From positions 366,874-430,873 of the forward strand of contig CAWCVR010000013.1 in the NCBI GenBank assembly GCA_963799105.1: a stretch of 64,000 bases of DNA, read 5' to 3'. The translations under genes and the position numbers were made by a program. Source of the DNA: CAWCVR01 sp963799105. Its GTDB lineage: Bacteria; Acidobacteriota; Terriglobia; Bryobacterales; Bryobacteraceae. The notes beneath the pieces were generated by a model that was given only the letters and a program-made list of their open reading frames with translations, had not been told where the DNA came from and did not search any database. Below, in pieces: positions 26,670 to 34,067 of this stretch (position 1 is the first letter of the stretch; every line of letters begins with the position of its first letter).

Positions 26670-27782
26670 TTGGTCCCCCTCAACGATTTCCAACGTCAGT
26701 GGGAAGACACCCGTGACGATGCGCTGGCTGCGTTCGAAGAAGTGGGACGGAGCGGCCGGTACATTCTGGGGCGCGAGGTGGCCGCTTTCGAGGGTGCGCT
26801 GGCCGCGGCCTGGGGCGTCCCATACGCCGTCGGTGTGGCCAGCGGCATGGACGCCATCGAGATCTCCCTCAGGGCTCTGGGATGCGGACCCGGCGACAAG
26901 GTCCTCACCACGCCGCTATCGGCTTTCGCCTCCACGCTGGCGATTCTCAAGCTGCGGGCGGCGCCGGTGTTCGTGGACACCGACGAGCGGGGGCTGATCG
27001 ACCTGGACGCGTGCCGGCCGGTTCTGCGGGCGCGGCCGGACATCCGGTTTCTGCTGCCGGTGCATCTCTACGGGCACGCTCTCGACATGCGGCGGCTCGG
27101 GGCGTTGCGCGACGAGTGCGGAGTCCTCATCGTGGAGGACTGCGCGCAATCCATCGGGGCCAGCCATCGGGGCATCCCGACAGGCGCCGCCGGGCGGATG
27201 GCCGCGACCAGTTTCTATCCCACCAAGAACCTCGGCGCCATGGGGGACGGCGGTGCGATTCTCACCGGCGACCCCGAGCTGGCGCGTACGGCGCGCGCCC
27301 TGCGCGATTACGGGCGCGGCCCAACCGGCCGCCACGAGCTGGTGGGATACAACAGCCGCCTGGACGAACTTCAAGCCGGCCTGCTGCGGCGCGTGTTTCT
27401 TCCGCGCCTGGCGTCATGGCGGGAGAAACGGCGGCGCATCGCGGAGCGCTACAGGGATGAGATTCGCAACCCCGGGTTGCGGGTGATGGGAGCGCCCGAT
27501 GGCTCCGACTCCTGCTGGCACCTGTTCCCGGTGCTGGTGGAGGGCGGCCGTAAGGCCGGCCTTGTCGAGTGGCTCGAGTCGCGGGGTATCGGAAGCGGGG
27601 AACACTATCCGTGCGCCATACCGGATCAGCCCGCGATGGCCGCCGGGCCGTTCGAATCGGTGGGAGCGTTGGAGACGGCGCGCCGCATCTGCCGGAGCGA
27701 GGTGAGTCTGCCGGTCCATCCGTATTTGAAGGAAGACGAAATCGCGCGTGTGATCGGCGCATGCAATGCCTGGCGGGGCTAG
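26670..27782 (+). CDS. DegT/DnrJ/EryC1/StrS sugar aminotransferase
   Basis: 370 residues from a TTG start (MVPLNDF). PLP-binding features are GVASGMDAIEISLRALG, LPVHLYGHALDM, VEDCAQSIGA with the ring-stacking Asp, and the Schiff-base Lys186 in SFYPTKNLGAMGDGG. GYNSRLDELQAG is the family's C-terminal signature. Such enzymes aminate keto-sugar nucleotides for surface glycans. Neighbouring heptose genes (28.2-29.8 kb) agree with a glycan role. TACAAT at 26646-26651 is a possible -10 box. Confidence 0.9.
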   Translation: MVPLNDFQRQWEDTRDDALAAFEEVGRSGRYILGREVAAFEGALAAAWGVPYAVGVASGMDAIEISLRALGCGPGDKVLTTPLSAFASTLAILKLRAAPVFVDTDERGLIDLDACRPVLRARPDIRFLLPVHLYGHALDMRRLGALRDECGVLIVEDCAQSIGASHRGIPTGAAGRMAATSFYPTKNLGAMGDGGAILTGDPELARTARALRDYGRGPTGRHELVGYNSRLDELQAGLLRRVFLPRLASWREKRRRIAERYRDEIRNPGLRVMGAPDGSDSCWHLFPVLVEGGRKAGLVEWLESRGIGSGEHYPCAIPDQPAMAAGPFESVGALETARRICRSEVSLPVHPYLKEDEIARVIGACNAWRG

Positions 27783-27810
27783 CGCCTTAACCGCGAGAAA
27801 CCGTTCCTTT

Positions 27811-28010
27811 GCCGCGGGCCGCTCGCTCAGAAGCTGTGAAGAAATCGGCCGGACTGCCGGGTTGACAGACGAAAGCGTCTGTCCCACATTGCACTCGAAG
27901 GACTTGCAGCGAGGTGGGGCAGGCGCTTCCGCCTGTCAACCGGTTTCTTCACAGCTTCTCACGCTCGCGGTTCTGTCCGGAACCGCGAGCGTGAGCGAGC
28001 GGCCCGGTAA
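27811..28010. repeat. CGGGCCGCTCGC palindrome split by a nested element
   Basis: The left arm GGGCCGCTCGCTC (27815-27828) and right part CACGCTCGCGGTTC (27960 on), with the mirrored GAACCGCGAGCGTGAGCGAG arm, together rebuild the palindrome seen intact at 22515-22560. The interruption is the 131-bp element at 27829-27959. Confidence 0.7.
27829..27959. mobile_element. 131-bp element with perfect 16-bp inverted ends
   Basis: Ends are AGAAGCTGTGAAGAAA and TTTCTTCACAGCTTCT, exact inverted repeats. The interior has a second inverted pair (GACAGACGAAAGCGTCTGTC and CAGGCGCTTCCGCCTG motifs with GTGGGGCAG). The empty site is known from 22515-22545, so insertion is certain in outline. The duplicated target is only 1-3 bp (C or CTC). 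Non-autonomous MITE. Confidence 0.85.
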
Positions 28011-28037
28011 TGGCACCAAATCACACGGTCGAAGACC

Positions 28038-28243
28038 TAGTCCGCATTTCTCACGCGGGAGAAGCGGAAGTACTCGAACGGGGCGAAAACACTGGGGGAC
28101 AGACGGCTCCGTCCACGCGGCGCAGGGGAGACAGGCTGCTTTCCCGGGAGATGGTGCGCGCCTTGGGACGGAGTCGTCAGTCCCCGCGTTTTCGCAGACC
28201 CTCGCCAGGACGAAGGGCGGCATGCAGTAGACATGCGGGCTAA
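28038..28243. mobile_element. 206-bp MITE-like element, copy 2
   Basis: Ends TAGTCCGCATTTCTCAC and GTAGACATGCGGGCTAA. It has the same length and internal order as copy 1, in opposite orientation, and is preceded by the GGTCTTCGACC module. Its right end contains the TAG stop codon of gmhB (complement of 28240-28242). Confidence 0.75.
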
Positions 28244-28770
28244 TCCCCGGCGCGTCCCAGGATGAGCGACACCGCCTCGGCGGCATCGGCCACGGTGAAA
28301 TCCGGCTGGCAGTTCTCGCGCGCTCCGTAGCCGGTCAACACCAGGATGGTGCGGGCGCCGGCGCGCCGTCCGCATTCGATATCGGCGCTCTTGTCGCCTA
28401 CGAACCACGAGAGCGCCGGGTCCAGCCCCAGGTCTCTGGCGGCATCCAGCACCATGCCGGGCTCGGGCTTGCGGCAGGTGGAGGGGGCGCCTGGCGCGTC
28501 GGGACAGAAGTAGCAGGCGTCAATCAGGCCGGCTCCCGCCTGGCGCAGAAACTCCCGCTCGACGGCGCGGTATTGGGCCTCCGTGATCCAACCCCGGCCG
28601 ATGCCGCTCTGGTTGCTGACGACCACGGTGGCGAAGCCGGCCTCCCGCAGCTTGCGGAGAGCATCGGAGACGCCCGGGTAGACCTTCACCTCGGCGGGAT
28701 CGCCACAGTAGTGCGCGTCCTCCATCAGCGTTCCGTCGCGATCGAAGAAGACCGCCGGGCGCCCGCTCAT
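28240..28770 (-). CDS. gmhB: D-glycero-D-manno-heptose-1,7-bisphosphate 7-phosphatase
   Basis: 176 residues, a HAD phosphatase of the HisB/GmhB type. Motif 1 is FFDRDGTLMED, motif 2 is VVSNQSGIGRGW, and a Cys-rich zinc loop is suggested by CYFCPDAPGAPSTCRKPEPG. Motif 4 is WFVGDKSADIECG. It removes the 7-phosphate in heptose synthesis. The start overlaps the kinase stop by ATGA. Its stop codon is supplied by the terminal repeat of a MITE-like element, so the native C-terminus may have been slightly different. Confidence 0.9.
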   Translation of the reverse strand: MSGRPAVFFDRDGTLMEDAHYCGDPAEVKVYPGVSDALRKLREAGFATVVVSNQSGIGRGWITEAQYRAVEREFLRQAGAGLIDACYFCPDAPGAPSTCRKPEPGMVLDAARDLGLDPALSWFVGDKSADIECGRRAGARTILVLTGYGARENCQPDFTVADAAEAVSLILGRAGD

Positions 28771-29768
28771 GCGTCCGCCAGGCCGGCTTCGAGTTCCGCC
28801 ATGGTGACTGTCGCCGTGCCCAGTTTTCCGACGGCGATGCCGCTGGCGAGATTGGCCAGTTCCGCGGCCTCCGCAGGAGAGGCGCCCGCGCACAGAGCCA
28901 GCGTCAGAACCGCGATGGCGGTGTCGCCCGCGCCGGAGACGTCGAAAACGTCCTTGGCCCGCGTGGGGGTGTGGTAGGGCGCCCGGCCGCTCTCGAACAG
29001 GACCATGCCCCGCTCTCCGAGCGTAATCAGCAGGCTCCGGGTCTGCCAGATCCCGAGCAGCCGCCGGCCCGCCTCGGTGACGGCTTCGCGGTCCAGCGCC
29101 GGCGAATCCGGGTCCGAGGGCGCCAGGCCGGCGGCCAGGAACGCTTCGGCGCGGTTGGGCTTGATGGCGGTGGCGCCCCTCCAGACGAGCGACGTGTGGG
29201 GATGGGGGTCGACGGTCAGGATCTTGCCGTGCTCCCCGGCAATCGCACAGATCGCGTCGGCCAGGGTTTGCGTCAGAAAACCCTTGCCGTAATCGGCTAC
29301 GATGATGCCGTCCAGGTGCGCGATGCGCCGGCGCAGGTGGCCGATGGCGAGCTCGGTCTCGGCGGGAGTGAGGGAAGTTCTGCGCTCGCGGTCCACGCGC
29401 ACCACCTGCTGATGGCGCGCGATCACCCTGGTTTTGACGGTAGTGGACCGCGCGGCGTCGCGCTCGACGGCGCCGGTATCGATGCCGCCTTCACGCAGCA
29501 GACCGAGCAGGCGGTCGCCGTGGGAATCCGTGCCCGCGACGCCCATGAGTTCTGTCGCCGTGGTGAACTCCCTCACGTTGCGCGCCACGTTGGCGGCGCC
29601 GCCGGGATAGTACGATTCGGAGGTGACGTCCACCACTGGCACGGGGGCTTCGGGCGAGATGCGCGAAACCCTGCCCCAGAGGAACTCGTCGAGCATGAGG
29701 TCGCCGGCCACGAGGATGCGCTGGCCGGCGAAGCGGCCGGCGATCTGACTGAGACGGAGACTATCCAT
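28767..29768 (-). CDS. Heptose-7-phosphate kinase (HldE kinase domain type, PfkB family)
   Basis: 333 residues, matching the N-terminal kinase half of HldE (RfaE). Features are VAGDLMLDEFLWGRVSRISP, PGGAANVARNV, VADYGKGFLTQ, IKPNRAEA, and the PfkB active-site signature DVFDVSGAGDTAIAVLTLA with catalytic Asp. The cytidylyltransferase half is missing, so it is a single-domain HldA-like enzyme. With gmhB it covers two steps of ADP- or GDP-heptose synthesis, and the isomerase and nucleotidyltransferase must lie elsewhere. Start at 29768; earlier in-frame starts run into a repeat and are rejected. Confidence 0.88.
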   Translation of the reverse strand: MDSLRLSQIAGRFAGQRILVAGDLMLDEFLWGRVSRISPEAPVPVVDVTSESYYPGGAANVARNVREFTTATELMGVAGTDSHGDRLLGLLREGGIDTGAVERDAARSTTVKTRVIARHQQVVRVDRERRTSLTPAETELAIGHLRRRIAHLDGIIVADYGKGFLTQTLADAICAIAGEHGKILTVDPHPHTSLVWRGATAIKPNRAEAFLAAGLAPSDPDSPALDREAVTEAGRRLLGIWQTRSLLITLGERGMVLFESGRAPYHTPTRAKDVFDVSGAGDTAIAVLTLALCAGASPAEAAELANLASGIAVGKLGTATVTMAELEAGLADA

Positions 29769-29828
29769 GGCGCCGAACGCAATGATAGCAGGTGTGGAAC
29801 CGGCAATCGGACCGGCGCCGGGGGCGAT

Positions 29829-29953
29829 GTGGGGCGGACGCCCTCGTCCGCGGCCGGCCCCCTGGCCGGCTTCTCGCCGGTGGCAGGCATTCGATCCTAC
29901 AAGCGAAGAGCGGGACGGGGGCGTCCCGCGCGGACCTGGGGGTCCGCCCCACA
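29829..29953. repeat. GTGGGGCGGAC hairpin repeat, copy 4
   Basis: Starts GTGGGGCGGACGCCCTCGTC and ends CTGGGGGTCCGCCCCACAC, with an inner GCCGGCC...GGCCGGC arm. It separates the divergent kinase and helicase genes. Confidence 0.8.
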
Positions 29954-30004
29954 CCGGCGCCCGGCGAAGCTACTTCTCTTCCGCGCCGCGCAATCATAGC
30001 ATGT

Positions 30005-30010
30005 TACAAT
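30005..30010 (+). promoter_or_regulatory. -10 box before the UvrD/PcrA helicase gene
   Basis: TACAAT lies 18 bases before ATG 30029, in an AT-rich stretch that stands out from the GC-rich repeat upstream. No convincing -35 box is seen. Confidence 0.35.
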
Positions 30011-30028
30011 TGAATTGATCCCTATCTC

Positions 30029-32374
30029 ATGGACTTTCTCAAAGGGCTAAATGCCCGCCAACGGGAGGCGGTGGGTCACACCGAGGGGCCGCTTCTGATC
30101 CTGGCTGGCGCAGGCAGCGGCAAGACCCGGGTTATCACCCATCGCATCGCGCACATCATCACCGCGCGGCGCGTTCCGCCGTCCGCCATCCTGGCCGTAA
30201 CCTTCACCAACAAGGCCGCTAACGAGATGCGGGGGCGGGTGGCCGGTCTGCTCGAGGACGTGGCGCTCGATTCCACGCCCAACGTTTCCACCTTCCATTC
30301 GTTTTGCGTGCGGCTCCTGCGCCGCGACGGCGACCCCCTGGCCCGCGTGCGCCCCGGTTTCACGCGGCGCTTCACGATCTACGACGACGACGACCAGATC
30401 AGCATCGTCAAGGCCTGCTACCGCACGCTGGGGCTGGACGAGAAGGAGTTTGTGCAGTATCGCGCGGCGCTCTCGCGCATCAGCCACGCCAAGAACCGCA
30501 ACCTGACGCCGGCCGATTTTCGCAAAGAGGCCGTGAACAAGGAGAGCGAGGCCATCGCCGCGGTTTTCGAAGAGTACGAAAAGGCCCTGCGAAACGCCAA
30601 CGCCCTGGATTTCGACGACCTGCTGCTCGAAACCGTGCGTCTCCTCCGCCACGACGACTCGACGCGCGAAGCCTGGAACCGGCGGCTGAGCTACGTCATG
30701 GTCGACGAGTACCAGGACACCAACCGCAGCCAGTACGACCTGATCCGCCTGCTCTCGGAGTGGCACGACAACGTCTGCGTGGTGGGCGACGAGGATCAGT
30801 CGATCTATAGCTGGCGGGGCGCCGATATCCGCAACATCCTCGATTTCGAGCGCGATTTTCCCAAGGCCTGCGTCATCCGGCTGGAGCAGAACTACCGCTC
30901 GACGAAGAACATCCTGGCGGCGGCCGGAGCCGTGGTGGAGAACAACAAGGCGCGCAAGGGCAAAAAGCTCTGGACCGAAGCCGCCGCAGGAGACCGTATC
31001 GGGCTTTACGCGGCGTTCGATGCCGAGAACGAGGCGCTGTTCGTCGCCGACACCATCGAGAAACACCTGGCCTCGAATCCGGGCGACCACGCGGCGGTGC
31101 TCTACCGCACCAACGCGCAGTCCCGGCAGATCGAGGAGGCCCTGCGGCGTTACGGACGCAAGTACAACATCGTCGGCGGTTTCAGTTTCTATCAGCGCGC
31201 CGAGATCAAGGACCTGGTGGCTTACCTGAAGCTGGCGGCCTCCAACATCGATTCGGTGAGCCTGCTGCGCGTCATCAACACGCCGGCCCGCGGCATCGGC
31301 CGCACCACCGTCGAGCAGATCGAGCGGTATGGCCGCGAGCACTCCTTGAACCTTTGGGATTCCATCGAGCGCATCATTAACGACGAGCGTCTTTCCACGC
31401 GGTCGCAGTCCTCGCTGGTGATGTTCCGCAACCTCATCCAGGAGCTTTCGCTGGTGGCCAGTTCCTCGCCTCTGCCGGAAGTGCTGAACTTCGTCCTGAA
31501 CCGCACCGGCTACCGGCAGATGCTGCAGCACGAAAAGACCCCCGAAGCGGAAGCGCGCCTGGAGAACCTCGACGAACTGATGAATGCGGCGACGGAAGCG
31601 GCCGGGCGCGGGGAAACGATTTCCGACTTTCTGGACCATGCCGCCCTGGTGGCGGAGGCCGACGCGTTCGACGAAAACGCTCCGGTGAGCCTGCTGACCC
31701 TGCACAATGCCAAGGGCCTGGAATTCCCGCTGGTGTTTCTCACGGGCATGGAGTTGGGACTGTTTCCCCACAGCCGGTCGATGAATTCGGAAGATGCGCT
31801 GGAAGAAGAGCGCCGGCTGTGTTACGTCGGCATGACTCGCGCGTGCAAGCGGCTGATCCTCACCTGGGCCAGATACCGCCGCCGATTCGGCGCCGGCGAG
31901 CAGGAGCGTTCCACGCCATCCTGGTTCCTGAGCGAGGTTCCCGCGGACCTGCTCGTCAACATGGGGCACAGGGACGAGCCGGAGGAAATCGCCCTTCCCG
32001 CCGAGCGTTTCGACGTGCGCCAGGCGGCCCGCCGCAACACCTTCACCGGCAAGACGTACAACTCGGTGGAGAACGTCGCGCAGTTCTTCGGCGAGCGCGG
32101 GATGAGCCTCAACCCCGTTAAGGCCAATCCGAACAAGACCGCGCCCCAGCCGCCGCCGGCCCCGTTTGCGCGCCCGCCCGTCCCCCAGCCCGCTCCCCCG
32201 CCTCCGGCCCGCAAGGTGAACCGCGCGGGAATGACGGTAGAGCACCCCAAATATGGGACCGGCACCGTGGTGCGGCGCGAAGGCGATGGCGATAGTGCTA
32301 AGATCACGGTTAACTTCCCTCGTTTCGGTCTGAAGAAGCTCGTGGAAAAATACGCAGGATTGAAAAAAAACTGA
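30029..32374 (+). CDS. UvrD/PcrA family DNA helicase
   Basis: 781 residues, SF1A helicase. Motifs in order are Q motif LNARQREAV (7-15), Walker A AGAGSGKT (26-33), Ia TFTNKAANEM, II VDEYQDTN near 224, III VVGDEDQSIYSWRGA, IV LEQNYRSTKNI, V LLTLHNAKGLEFPLVFL, VI EERRLCYVGMTRA. A Pro-rich linker (about 705-735) leads to a C-terminal Tudor-like domain (VEHPKYGTGTVVRREG, FGLKKLVEKYAGL) that binds RNA polymerase in PcrA. It unwinds 3'-5' in repair and clears transcription-replication conflicts. Its stop overlaps the start of a tiny basic gene. Confidence 0.95.
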   Translation: MDFLKGLNARQREAVGHTEGPLLILAGAGSGKTRVITHRIAHIITARRVPPSAILAVTFTNKAANEMRGRVAGLLEDVALDSTPNVSTFHSFCVRLLRRDGDPLARVRPGFTRRFTIYDDDDQISIVKACYRTLGLDEKEFVQYRAALSRISHAKNRNLTPADFRKEAVNKESEAIAAVFEEYEKALRNANALDFDDLLLETVRLLRHDDSTREAWNRRLSYVMVDEYQDTNRSQYDLIRLLSEWHDNVCVVGDEDQSIYSWRGADIRNILDFERDFPKACVIRLEQNYRSTKNILAAAGAVVENNKARKGKKLWTEAAAGDRIGLYAAFDAENEALFVADTIEKHLASNPGDHAAVLYRTNAQSRQIEEALRRYGRKYNIVGGFSFYQRAEIKDLVAYLKLAASNIDSVSLLRVINTPARGIGRTTVEQIERYGREHSLNLWDSIERIINDERLSTRSQSSLVMFRNLIQELSLVASSSPLPEVLNFVLNRTGYRQMLQHEKTPEAEARLENLDELMNAATEAAGRGETISDFLDHAALVAEADAFDENAPVSLLTLHNAKGLEFPLVFLTGMELGLFPHSRSMNSEDALEEERRLCYVGMTRACKRLILTWARYRRRFGAGEQERSTPSWFLSEVPADLLVNMGHRDEPEEIALPAERFDVRQAARRNTFTGKTYNSVENVAQFFGERGMSLNPVKANPNKTAPQPPPAPFARPPVPQPAPPPPARKVNRAGMTVEHPKYGTGTVVRREGDGDSAKITVNFPRFGLKKLVEKYAGLKKN

Positions 32375-32532
32375 TGAATACGAAGAACGTCACGGACAAA
32401 GAAGAGCGTAAAGTGTTGAAGCGCGCCAAGCGCAAGGCCGCCCCTCCCAAGGCCAAACGCGCCTCCGGTGTGGCGCGCGGATCGGCAAAGAAGAAGATCC
32501 GCCACCAGGCACAGGGCCAGCGCAAGCGGTAA
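32374..32532 (+). CDS. 52-residue highly basic protein coupled to UvrD/PcrA
   Basis: ATG 32374 overlaps the helicase stop (TGATG). The product begins MNTKNVTDKEERKVLKRAKR and continues with Ala, Pro, Lys and Arg, ending GQRKR. About 40 percent of residues are Lys or Arg and there is no acidic residue after the first quarter. It looks like a nucleic-acid-binding peptide. No family is recognised. Translational coupling to a helicase suggests it binds DNA or RNA with it, but this is inference. The weak A-rich upstream signal (TTGAAAAAAAAC) argues for reinitiation. Confidence 0.6.
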   Translation: MNTKNVTDKEERKVLKRAKRKAAPPKAKRASGVARGSAKKKIRHQAQGQRKR

Positions 32533-32539
32533 CCCCCCG

Positions 32540-32940
32540 GCGCGGCGCCTGCCGCATTCGGATCGCCGCCCAGTAGCCTCCGCCAGTGGTCCGCTGCCTC
32601 TGGCCACCGATGACGATCAGCCGGTACCCGTTTTGCTCACCCGCCGCAGCGGTCCAGCCAGCCGGGGGTGTCGCAGCGGCGCCAGCCCCATTCGGATTGC
32701 CGCCCAGTAGCCTCCGCCAGTGGTCCGCTGCCTCCGGCGACCGATGACGATCAGCGGTCCCGTTTTGCTCACCCGCCGCAGCGGTCCAGCCAGCCGGGGT
32801 TGTCGCAGCGGCGCCAGCCCCATTCAGGCCACCGCCCGGAAGCCTCTGCGGGGGGTCTGCTGGGTATGGCCACCGAGGAACATCAGCCGGCATCCGTTTT
32901 GCTCACCCGCCGCAGCGGTCCAGCCAGCCGGGGTTGTCGC
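32540..32940. repeat. Three 132-134-bp tandem copies including a gene 3' end
   Basis: The marker TTTTGCTCACCCGCCGCAGC recurs at 32631, 32763 and 32897, that is every 132-134 bp. Each unit carries the reverse complement of the last codons of the epimerase gene (DNPGWLDRCGG and stop) plus about 95 bases of spacer. The rightmost copy is the real gene end, the other two are decayed duplicates beyond it. No gene is supported between 32533 and 32902. Confidence 0.85.
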
Positions 32941-33970
32941 GGACGTGGCGGGCGATTTCTTCCAGGATGGCCTCGATCGAAATCTCTGGCTTCCACGCGA
33001 ATTCCTCGCGCACCCGGCGGCTGTCCATCACCAGCCAGGGGATGTCGAAACGGCGCGGGGTATCGTCAGCCGCGGGCGCGAAAGTCCCGAAACGGCGGTC
33101 GCACCAGGCGGTGAGTTGCGCCAGCGACATGGAGTTCGCGAGTCCGCCACCGGCATTGTGGATGGCGCGGGCCGGGGGCGAGCCGCGGCGGATCTGCAGG
33201 GCGATGAGCGAGGCCAGATCGTCGGGGTGGAAAGCGTCGCGGACCTGCCAGCCGTGGCCTCCGAAACCGATGTAGCGGAGCGGGCGGCGGGCGGCGTGGG
33301 CATGCAGCCAGTAGGAGAAAATCCCCTGCTCGGCGGTGCCGAACTGGCCGGCCCCGGCCAGCACGCCGCAGCGGTTCACCCAGACCGGGAAACCGAACGT
33401 GGCGCCGTATTCCAGCGCCAGGGCTTCCGACGCCAGCTTGGTCGCGCCATAGAGCGAAACGGGCGCGGCGGTGGAGAAGTCCTCGGAAACGCCTTCTTCG
33501 CAGGCGCCGGCGGGGATGGGCCGGGACGTGTCCACGACGAATGCGCCGTCGCGCGGGCGCACGGGGATGGCGGCCAGGGCGGGAATGGAGTAGACGCGGC
33601 TGGTGCTGAGCAGGAGGAAGCCGGCGCCGGAGCGGCGCGCGTATTCCAGGGTGTTGACAGTGCCGAGGAGGTTGTGCTCGAGCAACTGGCGGCTGCTGGA
33701 GCGGCCATCCACGCCGGCCAGCACGCTAGGATTGGCGGCGGCTTCGATCACCCAGTCGACGGGCGGAAGGATCTCGAGGTCGCTGGGCTGACGGACGTCG
33801 CCGTGGAAGAAGCGGACGCCGGAGCGGCGCAGGCGCTCGACATTGGTTTCCGATCCGAGGCGCGAGAGGTTGTCGAGGCCGAAGAGTTCCAGGCCCTCGA
33901 TGCGCTCGCGGAGGGCGCGGGCCAGGCGCTCGCCGGTGAATCCGCAAATGCCGGTGATGAGAAGTTTCAT
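32903..33970 (-). CDS. NAD-dependent epimerase/dehydratase (CDP-paratose 2-epimerase-like)
   Basis: 355 residues, extended SDR. The Rossmann motif is TGICGFTGERLA (about 6-17). DNLSRLGSETNVERL and the FHGDVRQPSD loop match CDP-paratose/tyvelose epimerases. The active site is LLLSTSRVYS and YGATKLASE (Tyr and Lys). NRCGVLAGAGQFGTAEQGIF and FGGHGWQVRDAFHPDDLA bind the nucleotide sugar. It probably epimerises or reduces a deoxysugar nucleotide. It follows the carbamoyltransferase cassette by about 100 bases on the same strand, which suggests that the pathway decorates a sugar. Confidence 0.88.
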   Translation of the reverse strand: MKLLITGICGFTGERLARALRERIEGLELFGLDNLSRLGSETNVERLRRSGVRFFHGDVRQPSDLEILPPVDWVIEAAANPSVLAGVDGRSSSRQLLEHNLLGTVNTLEYARRSGAGFLLLSTSRVYSIPALAAIPVRPRDGAFVVDTSRPIPAGACEEGVSEDFSTAAPVSLYGATKLASEALALEYGATFGFPVWVNRCGVLAGAGQFGTAEQGIFSYWLHAHAARRPLRYIGFGGHGWQVRDAFHPDDLASLIALQIRRGSPPARAIHNAGGGLANSMSLAQLTAWCDRRFGTFAPAADDTPRRFDIPWLVMDSRRVREEFAWKPEISIEAILEEIARHVRDNPGWLDRCGG

Positions 33971-34067
33971 TCGAGTGGGCTACCCCTGTTATCGCACAAG
34001 AGGGATGAGGCCGCTAACTTGGACGGGGCGAAAACCCGGCGCACTCTGTCCCCGGGTTTTCGCGGGG

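Noticed and set aside
30047..32245. A 732-codon minus-strand frame
   Set aside because: Antisense to the UvrD/PcrA helicase, whose motifs are complete. No family features.
32390..32893. Minus-strand protein with repeated AGWTAAAGEQNG segments
   Set aside because: It is the out-of-frame reading of the triplicated epimerase 3' end.
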